A DNA stretch of 64,000 nt from Paludibacter propionicigenes WB4 (GTDB lineage: Bacteria; Bacteroidota; Bacteroidia; Bacteroidales; Paludibacteraceae): assembly GCF_000183135.1 (NCBI RefSeq), contig NC_014734.1, forward strand, positions 2,728,001-2,792,000. Reading direction: 5' to 3'. The notes under the pieces are model-generated. The model did no database searches. It saw only the letters and a program-made list of their open reading frames with translations, and was not told the origin of the DNA. Positions 9,516 through 18,851 of this stretch are shown in pieces. The stretch's first letter is position 1. Each line of letters starts with the position of its first letter. A program made the position numbers and the translations under genes.

Positions 9516-10958
9516 TTAGAAATTTGGAAGTATGTATTTTTCTCGAGATTCGAAGATTTTACTAACCTGATTAATTTCGAGGAATGAAGTTCCGAATCCG
9601 GAGCCGAAGCTGCCGCTCAGGTAACTTACATAGTCTTCAGGTTCAAGCATGCCTTGTTTGATAAATCCTTGTAGCCCGGCAATGAAATACTTCTGAGTAT
9701 TTCCTTTTTCTTCCTGGAATACAGGGAAAACGCCATAAGATAAAGCCAACTGACGAGTTGAACGCTCATGGTAGCAAAGTGCCAGAATAGGATTAGTACT
9801 ACGGTATGCAGACAAATTAAGAGCTGTTTTGCCGGTGTATGTATCTGTTATGATAGCTTTAGTGCCAAGATTGATACTTGCTTCGTTAGCAGCGTTTGCC
9901 AGGAACGAAGTAATATCGTTAGTACCGATGTTTACAGGGATATCATTTTCGGTCAGTTTGGTTTTCTCAGCTTCTTTAGCCACACTTGCCATTGTTCTAA
10001 CAGCTTCTACCGGATATTTTCCGTAAGCAGTTTCGCCGCTGAGCATCACTGCATCTGTGCGATAATAAATTGCGTTTGCAATATCTGTAATTTCGGCACG
10101 TGTAGGACGTGGGTTTTTAATCATGGTGTGTAGCATTTGAGTAGCTACGATAACCGGCTTGCGAGCCACAACACATTTGCGGATAAGACGACGTTGAATA
10201 CCCGGAATTTTTTCCTGTGCAACTTCAATACCCAGGTCACCACGAGCAATCATAACACCGTATGTGTGTTCCAGAATCTCATCAATGTTGTCAACACCTT
10301 CTTGGTTTTCAATTTTTGAGATAATTTTAATTGGGCTGTTGTGCTCATCAAGGATAGTTTGAATATCGATAAGATCTTGTTTGTTTCTAACGAATGAGTG
10401 AGCAATGAAATCAAGGTCTAATTCGATAGCCAACAAAATGTTTTTACGGTCTTTTTCAGTAAGCGAAGGCAAATTGATGCGTACGCCCGGTACATTCACA
10501 CTCTTACGGCTTCCAAGATTTCCGTTGTTAAGCACGGTACAATACAAGTATTGATCATCTTTTGAGTCAACTTGAAGATCAATTTCTCCATCGTCAAAAA
10601 GGATATTGTCACCCACGTTCAAATCACGAACGAAGTGAGGATAATTTACAGAAATACATTCACGTGTTGACATTAAGTCAGGGTTTCCGGTTATTTTTAC
10701 CGTGTCACCTGTTGACAGGTCGATTGAATCATTTTCAACTACTGTGGTTCTGATTTCAGGACCTTTTGTATCCATAAGGATAGCAATTTGGTTGCTTACG
10801 GCGCGAACATTATTTACAATTCTTTCAAATCCTTCACGTTGCAAGTGGGCAGAATTCATGCGAACAACGTTCATTCCTTCGTTATACAACGAACGGATAA
10901 AATCTACTTCGCAGCGCAAGTCGCTAATGGTAGCAACAATTTTTGTTGATTTAGACAT
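9516..10958 (-). CDS. pyk: Pyruvate kinase
   Basis: 480 residues, normal length. Pyruvate kinase transfers phosphate from phosphoenolpyruvate to ADP in the last step of glycolysis. Visible signatures are MNSAH near the N-terminus, MDTKGPEIRT (about 82-91), the catalytic-lysine block IISKIENQEG, the metal-site motif MIARGDLGIEV, and RAEITDIANAI, with a C-terminal allosteric-type domain (TKAIITDTYTGKTALNLSAYR). A single-gene transcript ended by the hairpin at 9476-9504. Confidence 0.97.
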   Translation of the reverse strand: MSKSTKIVATISDLRCEVDFIRSLYNEGMNVVRMNSAHLQREGFERIVNNVRAVSNQIAILMDTKGPEIRTTVVENDSIDLSTGDTVKITGNPDLMSTRECISVNYPHFVRDLNVGDNILFDDGEIDLQVDSKDDQYLYCTVLNNGNLGSRKSVNVPGVRINLPSLTEKDRKNILLAIELDLDFIAHSFVRNKQDLIDIQTILDEHNSPIKIISKIENQEGVDNIDEILEHTYGVMIARGDLGIEVAQEKIPGIQRRLIRKCVVARKPVIVATQMLHTMIKNPRPTRAEITDIANAIYYRTDAVMLSGETAYGKYPVEAVRTMASVAKEAEKTKLTENDIPVNIGTNDITSFLANAANEASINLGTKAIITDTYTGKTALNLSAYRSTNPILALCYHERSTRQLALSYGVFPVFQEEKGNTQKYFIAGLQGFIKQGMLEPEDYVSYLSGSFGSGFGTSFLEINQVSKIFESREKYILPNF

Positions 10959-11033
10959 AAAACTTTATTTATTATATTCTTTAAAAAACTAATTCTTAGT
11001 TGATTCCGGTAAAGATTCGACGATGAAAATTTA

Positions 11034-11456
11034 TCAGAAATGTAATATAGAATCGACAGCAAGCCGATATGAATCCATTCCAAACCCGACAATGCAACCT
11101 TTGCACGCCTCCGAAAGGTATGAATGGTGTCGATATTCTTCGCGTTTGAAAACATTAGAAATATGAACTTCAATAACCGGTACTGTTATTGATCTGATAG
11201 CATCAGCTATCGCAATAGAGGTATGCGTATAAGCCCCGGCATTAAGCACAATGCCATCGTATGTAAATCCGGTTTCGTGGAGCTTGTCTATAAGCGCTCC
11301 TTCGGTATTCGACTGAAAATAATCCAGTTGAGCATTCGGAAATAGTTGCTTGAGTTCTTGAAAATAATCTTCGAATGTTTGATTTCCATAAACTGTGGGT
11401 TCACGTTTTCCCAGCAGGTTCAGGTTTGGTCCGTTGATAATCTGTATTCGTTTCAT
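11034..11456 (-). CDS. aroQ: 3-dehydroquinate dehydratase, type II
   Basis: 140 residues, the size of the small dodecameric type II enzyme that turns 3-dehydroquinate into 3-dehydroshikimate in the shikimate pathway. The opening INGPNLNLLGKREPTVYG carries the catalytic Arg and Tyr (R18, Y23), NAGAYTHTSIAIADA supplies the substrate-binding Asn and His, and VIEVHISN the catalytic His. Its ATG overlaps the stop of the upstream SemiSWEET gene by four bases, so the two are translationally coupled. Confidence 0.96.
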   Translation of the reverse strand: MKRIQIINGPNLNLLGKREPTVYGNQTFEDYFQELKQLFPNAQLDYFQSNTEGALIDKLHETGFTYDGIVLNAGAYTHTSIAIADAIRSITVPVIEVHISNVFKREEYRHHSYLSEACKGCIVGFGMDSYRLAVDSILHF

Positions 11457-11734
11457 GAAGATAACTTTTTAGATTTTATCAAATTGCGAATGGTAATGTA
11501 AAGTATATAGACAGAAGGAATTAGACAAACTCCATTGGCTATTATCATGGGTAAATTTTTTAAAAGAACACCGTAGAGAAACCACAAGGTGATACCCAGC
11601 GTCATGATAAAATACATCCCCAGCGAAATACTTTTGGTGTCGTTCGTTTTAATTACTTTTATTGCCTGCGGAAATTGCGCAATAGCAGTGCAAAAGCCAG
11701 CAAAATAGCCAATAATCACGATGTCGAACGCCAT
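11453..11734 (-). CDS. SemiSWEET family sugar transporter (PQ-loop protein)
   Basis: 93 residues with three transmembrane helices, the size of a bacterial SemiSWEET half-transporter that dimerises to move sugars. The PQ-loop AQFPQAIKVIKTNDTKSIS (about 20-38) with FPQ and the NG pair before the third helix (IIANGVC) are both present. Overlap of four bases with aroQ downstream suggests one transcript. No sugar can be assigned. Confidence 0.88.
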   Translation of the reverse strand: MAFDIVIIGYFAGFCTAIAQFPQAIKVIKTNDTKSISLGMYFIMTLGITLWFLYGVLLKNLPMIIANGVCLIPSVYILYITIRNLIKSKKLSS

Positions 11735-11749
11735 ATTTCAAATTTTGTG

Positions 11750-11781
11750 CAAAAGTAGCAAAAAAAAACGACTTGCACAAA
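11750..11781 (-). promoter_or_regulatory. Promoter of the SemiSWEET-aroQ operon
   Basis: On the reverse strand TACTTTTG (11757-11750) matches TAnnTTTG, with TTTG (11781-11778) as the -33 box at a spacing of 20. The transcript would begin only about ten bases before the start codon. Confidence 0.6.
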
Positions 11782-11897
11782 ATACGTGTAAATGCGCTAA
11801 TTGATAATTTCTATGTGTTTACCTGTATTTTGTGAGATATGGTTTTGCTATTCTTAAAAAATAATATTGTATTTTTACAGTCGAATTTTGAATAATT

Positions 11898-12359
11898 ATG
11901 ATTGCCAAAAACTCAATTTATCAGATTCTCAAACCCGGTATCCCGAAGCGGTATTTACTTTTAGTTGCAGCTTTTGTTTGGACCTTTGCCGGTGGTATGC
12001 TTCTTTGTAGAGGGTTGTCAACGTTAATTCTTTTTCCACGGTTACTTTGGTTGAAGATAATTGTTTGTACTACCGTGGGAGTCATCTTTTATATTGTGTT
12101 ATTTTCAAGAATTTCCCGAAAACATATTCAACGTATTTTCAGGATGCAGATAGAAAGACCCTGTTTATTCTCTTTTTTTAATTTGCGAAGTTACATAATG
12201 ATGACATTAATGATTTGTTTGGGTATAACTTTGCGTAAAACAGGCGTTATTCCGCTTGAATATCTGTCGGCTTTTTATATCGCTATGGGCATGCCATTGT
12301 TGCTTTCGTCGTTTAGATTTTATTACAACAGTATTTCGTTCAAAAAAGTTGTAGAATGA
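11898..12359 (+). CDS. Four-helix membrane protein of unknown function
   Basis: 153 residues with four predicted transmembrane segments (about 19-37, 50-70, 92-110 and 118-137) and basic connecting loops (SRISRKHIQRIFRMQ). I do not recognise a family. The next gene starts about 60 bases downstream on the same strand, with no clear terminator in between, so they may be co-transcribed. Confidence 0.65.
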   Translation: MIAKNSIYQILKPGIPKRYLLLVAAFVWTFAGGMLLCRGLSTLILFPRLLWLKIIVCTTVGVIFYIVLFSRISRKHIQRIFRMQIERPCLFSFFNLRSYIMMTLMICLGITLRKTGVIPLEYLSAFYIAMGMPLLLSSFRFYYNSISFKKVVE

Positions 12360-12420
12360 GAATTTCCTTCTCGTTCTATGAGCTAATAACTTTATTATAA
12401 AAGATTAAGCAGATTGAATT

Positions 12421-13290
12421 ATGACAAAAAGAAATGTTTTGATTTTAGTTGTTGCTATGTGTTGGAGCCATTTATTTGCCGGTGACAATGCGGGCAAACT
12501 TACCATTGCGACTTACAATATCCGTTTACAAACTCCGGTAGATTCTGGAGCCCGATCGTGGGTAAACCGAAAAGCCGATGTGGCTCGCGTTATCAAGAAA
12601 TATGATTTTGATATTTTCGGAGTTCAGGAGGTGGGTAACAAAAATCAGGAAGCGGATTTGAAAGCATTGATCCCCGATTATACTTATTTTGGCAAGGGAC
12701 GTGATAATCAGGTGGGAACGGACGGAGAGCAGATAGGGCTATTTTACAAAACAAAACGTTTCCTTGCGAAAGAAAAGGGCTCTTTTTTTCTGTCCGAAAC
12801 TCCCGAAGTAATGAGCAAGGGTTGGGATGCGGCTTATAGGCGAATGTGTGTGTGGATCAGATTTCAGGATGCTGAAACCAAGTCGGAATTTTTTGTATTC
12901 TGTTCTCATTTCGATCACATGGGAGTGAAAGCCCGTGTAGAAAGTGCCCGGTTGATAGAGCAACAGGTGAAAAAAATAGCGGCCGGCAAACCAGTACTTT
13001 TCTTGGGCGATTTGAACACTGCGCCTGACGAAACGGACATGTATAAAATATTGCATGCGACTTTTGACGATTCGCGTGAGATTTCGGCAAAACCGGCTAT
13101 TGGCTCGGTGGGTACTTTCAACAACTACGATGTTTCAAAAATGATGTTGCCTGTTTCGGAGCGTATAGATTATATTTTCTGTAAAAAAATCAAGGTGTTC
13201 AGCTACCGGGTTATTTCCGACAGGTTTTCAGAAAAAACCTACCCTTCGGATCATTTTCCGGTAATGATTGAATGCAAAATAAATCACTAA
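12421..13290 (+). CDS. Secreted endonuclease/exonuclease/phosphatase-fold protein
   Basis: 289 residues with an N-terminal signal peptide (about 1-20). The metal-dependent EEP fold motifs appear in order: TYNIRL (Asn), GVQEVG (catalytic Glu), SHFDHMG, LGDLNTAPDETD (Asp and Asn) and SDHFPVM (Asp-His). Members act on nucleic acids, phosphoinositides, sphingomyelin or simple phosphodiesters; secreted Bacteroidota members are usually left unassigned. It shares direction and tight spacing (13 bases) with the following gene. Confidence 0.88.
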   Translation: MTKRNVLILVVAMCWSHLFAGDNAGKLTIATYNIRLQTPVDSGARSWVNRKADVARVIKKYDFDIFGVQEVGNKNQEADLKALIPDYTYFGKGRDNQVGTDGEQIGLFYKTKRFLAKEKGSFFLSETPEVMSKGWDAAYRRMCVWIRFQDAETKSEFFVFCSHFDHMGVKARVESARLIEQQVKKIAAGKPVLFLGDLNTAPDETDMYKILHATFDDSREISAKPAIGSVGTFNNYDVSKMMLPVSERIDYIFCKKIKVFSYRVISDRFSEKTYPSDHFPVMIECKINH

Positions 13291-13303
13291 TTGCTAATTA
13301 AAT

Positions 13304-13900
13304 ATGAATTCACTACAATTTCCGCTTGACCTTACATTTAAGATTACGACGCTCAGTAACGATTTTGTTGCTCAGGATGCCAATGGACAAACTGTGGCAT
13401 ACGTACGCCAGAAAATGCTGAAACTAATAGAAGAAATACATGTTTTTAATAACGAGAGCCGGTCGGAATTAAACTACACGATTAAAGCAAATAAATGGCT
13501 CGATTTCTCAGCTTCTTACCTCTTCGCAGATAAATATGGACGAGATTTGGGGCGCATCACGCGCAAAGGCTGGGCTTCGCTCTGGAAAGCCAATTACGAT
13601 ATTTTTGATGAAAGTCAGATAATAGATTTACATGTCAGCGAAGAAAATCCCTGGGCAAAAGTATTCGATTCGTTGTTGGGCGAGTTACCCGGTGTCAATC
13701 TGCTAACGGGTTATCTTTTTCATCCGTCATACGCTGTGACTCGCCCTGATGGTACTCTGGTGGCTCGTTTACGTAAAGTGACTTCATTTTTCGGTCGAAG
13801 GTTTGTTATTGAAAAATTGGCTGAATTTGAAAAAGGCGAGGAAGAACGTATCTTGCTCGGCTTAATGATGATGATTTTGCTGGAACGTCAGAGAGGTTGA
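13304..13900 (+). CDS. LURP-one/Tubby-C-like beta-barrel protein
   Basis: 198 residues, no signal peptide. The pattern of short beta-strands around one hydrophobic C-terminal helix (LLGLMMMILLERQR), with FKITTLSNDFVAQDANGQTV at the start and YAVTRPDGTLVARLRKV in the second half, resembles LURP-one-related/phospholipid-scramblase-like proteins. No catalytic residues are evident and the role is unknown. The assignment rests on fold pattern only. Confidence 0.55.
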   Translation: MNSLQFPLDLTFKITTLSNDFVAQDANGQTVAYVRQKMLKLIEEIHVFNNESRSELNYTIKANKWLDFSASYLFADKYGRDLGRITRKGWASLWKANYDIFDESQIIDLHVSEENPWAKVFDSLLGELPGVNLLTGYLFHPSYAVTRPDGTLVARLRKVTSFFGRRFVIEKLAEFEKGEEERILLGLMMMILLERQRG

Positions 13901-13950
13901 ACAACCGGAAATTTTTACTGAATCAAAAGGGTATCCCAAAAGGAAAAAAG

Positions 13951-14051
13951 AACGCAAATTACGCAAACAACCGCAAATAGAGACAAATTATAAATGGTCA
14001 ATATAGCTATTTACAAAGATAACATTTGCGGAAATTTGTGTAATATGCGTT
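13951..14051. repeat. Imperfect long inverted repeat (MITE-like or dispersed intergenic repeat)
   Basis: 28-base arms (13951-13978 and 14024-14051) match in reverse complement with five mismatches and enclose 45 bases. Each arm contains repeated ACGCAAAT-like words. There is no T-tract next to the outer end. Similar ACGCAAATTACGCAAA-type repeats are common between genes of Bacteroidota. Confidence 0.65.
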
Positions 14052-14104
14052 CAAAAAATATACTTATTGGACAGCCTCTTTGATTGTTGACCGAAGTTTA
14101 TATA

Positions 14105-15061
14105 TCATAGCTTACTTAACTCTTCTTCTGCATTGCGCTGATCAATTACCTGTACTTTGTATAAAATCTGCATTTGGTATGACTTATCCATGATGGCGTT
14201 ATACATATTTGTTACGCCGTCGTAACCCATTGAATGAAAGTCTTGTTTCATCGTGGCGCAGTTTGGGTGATCCTTTATATACTTCAACAGCGGTTTTGAC
14301 ACGTCAAAAAATACCGAAACGCCTCCTTTATTCATAAACCTGGACAATGCGGGTATACTGTCAACTCCTTTCAGTACCGGAAGTCCCCACAGCATTTGTA
14401 CTCCATCAATTTTCTTAGGTTTTTTCAGCGATAAAGTCAGCAGGTCTTTGCCATAGTCGTTCATTTCGAAGGCAAAAAGAATGTCGTCTATGCTGTTTTG
14501 ATTAATGACAGACCGGAATCCGTTTAAGCGTTCTTTCATGTTTTCTGCATTGGGACCGCTACTCAGGATAATAATTTTATTGTTTTGCTTTTTATTCTTT
14601 GCCAATAAATTCAGCATGGTTTGAGCACATATAGTTCCTGCTTCTTTATTGTCGGTACCGACATAAAAAATGCGGTTGCTTTTAGGGCAGTCCGAATCGA
14701 ATGTGCCTACCTTTATTCCTGCTTTTATGGCTCTGTCTATAGGTTCCTTGAGCAATTCGGCATCGTTACAGCTTATCAGAATACCGTCCACCTTGTACTG
14801 GATCAGATTTTCAATGAGCTCAACCTGTTTCTTGCCGTCGTTAGAGGTGGGTGCTTCCCAGGTGATCGTAATTCCAAGCTCTTTGCCGGCTTTAATGGCG
14901 CTTTCTTTTACCTGGTCGAAAATTTCGTTGTCGACCTTGGGGATGATGGCAATGATTACATTGTCCTTAGGTGCGTGTTTTACATTTGCATTTTGCTTAC
15001 ATGAAATGAGAAGCCCTGTAAAAAGGCAAATTGCCAGTAGAGAGAGTCCTGCTTTTTTCAT
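14105..15061 (-). CDS. Periplasmic sugar-binding lipoprotein (LacI/RbsB-type fold)
   Basis: 318 residues. The signal peptide ends in a lipobox with C21 (GLLISC). The body is the Peripla_BP_4 fold: VIIAIIPKVDNEIFDQVKESAIKAGKELG opens it, then a VDGILISCND block (about residue 91) and GTFDSD (about 120). In Bacteroidota such free-standing proteins serve as sensors or as binding parts of transporters; no permease, ATPase or histidine kinase gene is adjacent here, so the partner is unknown. The 230 bases upstream hold nothing I can identify. Confidence 0.85.
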   Translation of the reverse strand: MKKAGLSLLAICLFTGLLISCKQNANVKHAPKDNVIIAIIPKVDNEIFDQVKESAIKAGKELGITITWEAPTSNDGKKQVELIENLIQYKVDGILISCNDAELLKEPIDRAIKAGIKVGTFDSDCPKSNRIFYVGTDNKEAGTICAQTMLNLLAKNKKQNNKIIILSSGPNAENMKERLNGFRSVINQNSIDDILFAFEMNDYGKDLLTLSLKKPKKIDGVQMLWGLPVLKGVDSIPALSRFMNKGGVSVFFDVSKPLLKYIKDHPNCATMKQDFHSMGYDGVTNMYNAIMDKSYQMQILYKVQVIDQRNAEEELSKL

Positions 15062-15292
15062 AATATTGATATTTTAAAGATTAAAAAATGGGTTTACTTC
15101 TTTAAAAAGGCAAATATTCTTAAGTGATTTGGATCTAAGGTAATAACAGGAAATTCGTGATGTTTATATTAAAACAAATTACGAAAAATTTTGTTCTGTT
15201 TAGAGTTTATTTAAAGCTTGATTGTTTACTCCAAAAGGTGAGGAATACTATTGGGACGAAAATATTTGAGGCTGGCAGGGCGTAGATGCTTA

Positions 15293-16624
15293 TTAAATCA
15301 TGCCTCTGGCTTTAAGTTCAAGGTATTTGTTGATCGTATCTACTGTCAGATTTTCGGGTTGCGTAAGGATGGACTGGATGCCGTGTTTATTCAGTTCGCG
15401 TACGATAAGTCGCTTTTCAAACGCAAATTTCTCCGCAATAATTTTATCGTATATTTCCTGAGTGCTTTTGGCCGAGTGGGTGATGATTTGATTTAGCTCT
15501 GTATTGTCGAAGAAAACAACAATGAGTAGATGGTTTTTTGCGATACCTTTCAGGTAAGCGAGTTGACGGCGCAATGCATCCAGCGTTTCGAAGTTGCTGT
15601 AGAGTAATATTAAACTGCGCTGTGTGACAGCCTGTTTAATGTCTACATACAGCCTGCTGAAGTCACTTTCCATAAAATCTGTATCGATGCGATACAGTGT
15701 TTCCATCAATTTGTGCATTTGACCCGCACGACGCTCGGCAGTCACATAATTTTCTACTTTTTTAGAAAAGCTAAACATGCCGGCTTTATCCTGTTTTTTC
15801 AGCACAATGTTGCTCAACGCCAGGGTGGAGTTGATAGCATAATCAAGTAGGCTAAGTTCCATAAAAGGCATTTGCATGGAACGGCCTGTATCAATGACCT
15901 GATAGACGGGCTGAGATTTTTCATCCTGATACTGATTTACCATCAGCTCATTTTTTTTCGAGGTGGCTTTCCAGTTTATGGTGCGCATGTCGTCGCCCTG
16001 CACATAGTCTTTTATTTGTTCAAACTCCATGGTGTGGCCTATTCGCCGAATTCGTTTCAATCCGAATTGAGTCAGCGTATTGGAAAAAGCCATCATATCA
16101 TACTTCCGTAGCTGGATAAACGATGGATAGGTGGGGATGGTTGCATTTTCGGAAAAAACGTAACGTTTTGCCACCAACCCAATGACGGATTTTGCGTATA
16201 CGTTCAATTTGCCATAAACATATTCTCCCCGTTTGGTAGGTCGCAGTGAATACTCAATCTCTCTTTTTTCTTTAGCAATAAGCCGGAGATGAACCAGAAA
16301 ATCACGTTTCTGAAACTGAAAAGGGATTTCGTCGATAATCTCCAACCTGACCGCTATAGGATAATTGTTATTCAGGCTGATACGGATGATATTGTCATCA
16401 CCGTTTGATAATTTGTCGGGCAATTCGCGTTCGGCAACAATACCTTTGCGGAGCGAGTAAAGTATAAAAAAATCGGCTACGGTAATCAGTAAAAACAACA
16501 CCAGCAGAATCAATGCAATATCAAACAACCATTTCACAAAGAATGAAATAAAGAACACAGCTCCTAATCCCATCAGGAGATAGAAAAACCGTTGATTGAT
16601 ATAAACTGACCTGAGTGTTTTCAT
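15293..16624 (-). CDS. DUF58 domain protein of a MoxR/DUF58 operon
   Basis: 443 residues: two N-terminal transmembrane helices (about 12-55), a beta-rich region, and the DUF58 domain. The block GDDMRTINWKATSKKNELMV (around residues 205-224) is the family signature; a degenerate VWA-like fold follows (VIDTGRSMQM). DUF58 proteins nearly always sit next to MoxR ATPases and are thought to be matured or remodelled by them. Its start overlaps the end of the MoxR gene region with no gap (16624/16625). Confidence 0.9.
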   Translation of the reverse strand: MKTLRSVYINQRFFYLLMGLGAVFFISFFVKWLFDIALILLVLFLLITVADFFILYSLRKGIVAERELPDKLSNGDDNIIRISLNNNYPIAVRLEIIDEIPFQFQKRDFLVHLRLIAKEKREIEYSLRPTKRGEYVYGKLNVYAKSVIGLVAKRYVFSENATIPTYPSFIQLRKYDMMAFSNTLTQFGLKRIRRIGHTMEFEQIKDYVQGDDMRTINWKATSKKNELMVNQYQDEKSQPVYQVIDTGRSMQMPFMELSLLDYAINSTLALSNIVLKKQDKAGMFSFSKKVENYVTAERRAGQMHKLMETLYRIDTDFMESDFSRLYVDIKQAVTQRSLILLYSNFETLDALRRQLAYLKGIAKNHLLIVVFFDNTELNQIITHSAKSTQEIYDKIIAEKFAFEKRLIVRELNKHGIQSILTQPENLTVDTINKYLELKARGMI

Positions 16625-17623
16625 TTAACGTGGAACTTCTACCGATTCGATAATTTGTTTTACTATTTCTTCTGCTTTTAAGCCTTCCATTTCTTTCTCG
16701 GGCGACACGATGAGACGATGCTGCAATACTGCTACTGCTGAGTCTTTGATATCTTCGGGCGTTACAAAATCGCGTCCGCGAAGTGCAGCAAATCCTTTGG
16801 AAGCATTGAGAATCGCCAGCGAAGCACGTGGCGAAGCACCCAGGTACAGAAACGGATTCTCGCGAGTGTTATTCACGATCTTGGCAATGTATTCGATGAT
16901 ATTTTTCTCGACAATAATGCGACGAACAATGGACTTGAATTCGGCAATTTTATTTCCCGAAATAACATGCTTTACGTCGGCGGTTTTATCGCCATCCACG
17001 GCTTCATGTTCGCGGCGGATAATTTCATATTCATCCTCCAATGTCGGATAGTCAATCACAACCTTGAACATAAACCGGTCGAGCTGTGCTTCGGGCAATC
17101 GGTAAGTTCCTTCCTGCTCAATGGGGTTTTGCGTAGCCATTACCAGAAACGGAGCATCCATTTGATAAGTTTTACCGTCGATGGTTATCTGGCGTTCGTC
17201 CATAACTTCGAAAAGCGCTGCCTGAGTCTTGGCCGGAGCACGGTTTACCTCATCAATCAGCACCAGATTGGCAAATATGGGTCCCGGGCGAAACTCAAAT
17301 TCCGTCTTTTTCAAGTCGAAAACCGAGGTTCCCAGAATATCGGCCGGCATCAAATCCGGAGTGAACTGTATGCGGCTGAATTTTACATCTACGGCTTTAG
17401 CCAGCAATTTCACTGCAATGGTTTTGGCTACGCCCGGCACGCCTTCCAGCAACACATGTCCGTTGGCCAACATAGCTACCAGCAAGTGGTCAATCATTTT
17501 GTTTTGTCCTACTATCACTTTTTTAAGTTCCAAACGTACAGCATCCATGCTTTGCTGTAGTTCCGTAAGATCAATGCGCGATTCGAAACGAATATCGGTT
17601 GATTCAGTTTGTTCGTTTTCCAT
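16625..17623 (-). CDS. MoxR family AAA+ ATPase
   Basis: 332 residues. Walker A is GVPGVAKT (about 60-67), Walker B LVLIDEVNRAPAKTQAALFE, followed by the sensor block FLVMATQNPIEQEGTYRLPEAQLDRF, all typical of MoxR ATPases. These act as chaperones that load metals or assemble complexes, usually with VWA or DUF58 partners, as here. Directly abuts the DUF58 gene and lies 10 bases after the DUF4350 gene, so it is part of one operon. Confidence 0.95.
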   Translation of the reverse strand: MENEQTESTDIRFESRIDLTELQQSMDAVRLELKKVIVGQNKMIDHLLVAMLANGHVLLEGVPGVAKTIAVKLLAKAVDVKFSRIQFTPDLMPADILGTSVFDLKKTEFEFRPGPIFANLVLIDEVNRAPAKTQAALFEVMDERQITIDGKTYQMDAPFLVMATQNPIEQEGTYRLPEAQLDRFMFKVVIDYPTLEDEYEIIRREHEAVDGDKTADVKHVISGNKIAEFKSIVRRIIVEKNIIEYIAKIVNNTRENPFLYLGASPRASLAILNASKGFAALRGRDFVTPEDIKDSAVAVLQHRLIVSPEKEMEGLKAEEIVKQIIESVEVPR

Positions 17624-17633
17624 ATTATTTCAG

Positions 17634-18851
17634 TTAGTTATGTGTTTTATTTTCTTCTTTCCAAAATTCTTCGGTCAGGCTGTTTAGTTTCACTAAGTCA
17701 GTCTGTCGGGCAGATTTCGTTTTCTCAAAATTATTGATAAAAAGTAAAATTGACTCAATCAGCGCTTTATCCTTGCCGGATTTGCTGTGTAGTTTGTCTG
17801 CAAAGCTGTCATCCATCTTAGTGGTATCCAGATAATATCTGTGTCGTACACGATCCAGAAAGTAGATGATTTTCTTTTCCACAATGTTGGGAATGTCGCC
17901 TTCCAGAAAATAAAGATTACCGATTGTTTGGACAAATTCTACGGTGGTGTTTTTCAGTGGAGTTATAACAGGCACTACACGTTGCCGACGCTTGGCATTA
18001 AACAATATGTAAAGCAACATGCCATATATAAACAGTAGCCAGGTAGCTCGTAGAGCAGGATAGCGAAATATCACCGAAAGTATTGTCTCGTTTATAGGTT
18101 CGCCCGTGTTTCGTGTCTGACCCTTGACAAACCACACAACCGGCTTGTCGTGCGTGATATACGAGAAAATATGTGCGACATAGTCGGCAGAACTAGCGTC
18201 GGACAGGAGTGCTACGTTGGTAAACACCTGGGGCTGATTGTGCAGGTAAATGTATCCTTTACCATATTTGATCCGGATAAAATTTGGGTAAACCACGTTG
18301 TCCGGCATCTGGGTTGTGCCTAAAATGGCTGTAACACTCGAATCCATTTTTGTAAAAGTAAAGGAGTTTAGCACGGGGCGCAAATAAAATGTTTTGGCGT
18401 GCCAGCTGCTCATGCACAGGCTAAGTTTTATTGAGTCAATCTTTCTTAGACTTATACTCGGGTCGGCATCGGCATATTGTAACTTCAGCGTATCGGTAAA
18501 TGACTTCACGTAATTCTCGGCGCTTATCCAAAGGTTACAACCGTTACGCACCTCTTTCAGCAGGGTAGAGTCAATATAATCGTAAGCATTCTGTTTTATG
18601 ATTAAGAAATTGACCTTTGATTTGTTTTTGCTGATGTATTCATAGGGCGTTTCGGTGACACGTTTTAGTTGCCCTTTCGGTACAATTTTATCCACTTCGT
18701 GATTAAATACATACAAATCAAGTGGATTTTTATTGTCGAGCGAATAAGTTGGCGTCCAGTCGACGGGTTTTGGACGCGATTTTTGTATGAAGAACACGAC
18801 GAGAATCACTCCGAGCAACACAGCCAGGTATATTTTAAACGTTTTATCCAT
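17634..18851 (-). CDS. DUF4350 domain membrane protein
   Basis: 405 residues with a transmembrane helix at about 6-22, an extracytoplasmic DUF4350 domain (about 35-250), and a second helix at about 270-290 (LLFIYGMLLYILF) followed by a cytoplasmic tail. DUF4350 proteins accompany MoxR-DUF58-DUF4129 sets; the domain belongs to the GATase-like superfamily but no catalytic role is known. Its first bases overlap the upstream DUF4129 gene by eight. Confidence 0.8.
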   Translation of the reverse strand: MDKTFKIYLAVLLGVILVVFFIQKSRPKPVDWTPTYSLDNKNPLDLYVFNHEVDKIVPKGQLKRVTETPYEYISKNKSKVNFLIIKQNAYDYIDSTLLKEVRNGCNLWISAENYVKSFTDTLKLQYADADPSISLRKIDSIKLSLCMSSWHAKTFYLRPVLNSFTFTKMDSSVTAILGTTQMPDNVVYPNFIRIKYGKGYIYLHNQPQVFTNVALLSDASSADYVAHIFSYITHDKPVVWFVKGQTRNTGEPINETILSVIFRYPALRATWLLFIYGMLLYILFNAKRRQRVVPVITPLKNTTVEFVQTIGNLYFLEGDIPNIVEKKIIYFLDRVRHRYYLDTTKMDDSFADKLHSKSGKDKALIESILLFINNFEKTKSARQTDLVKLNSLTEEFWKEENKTHN

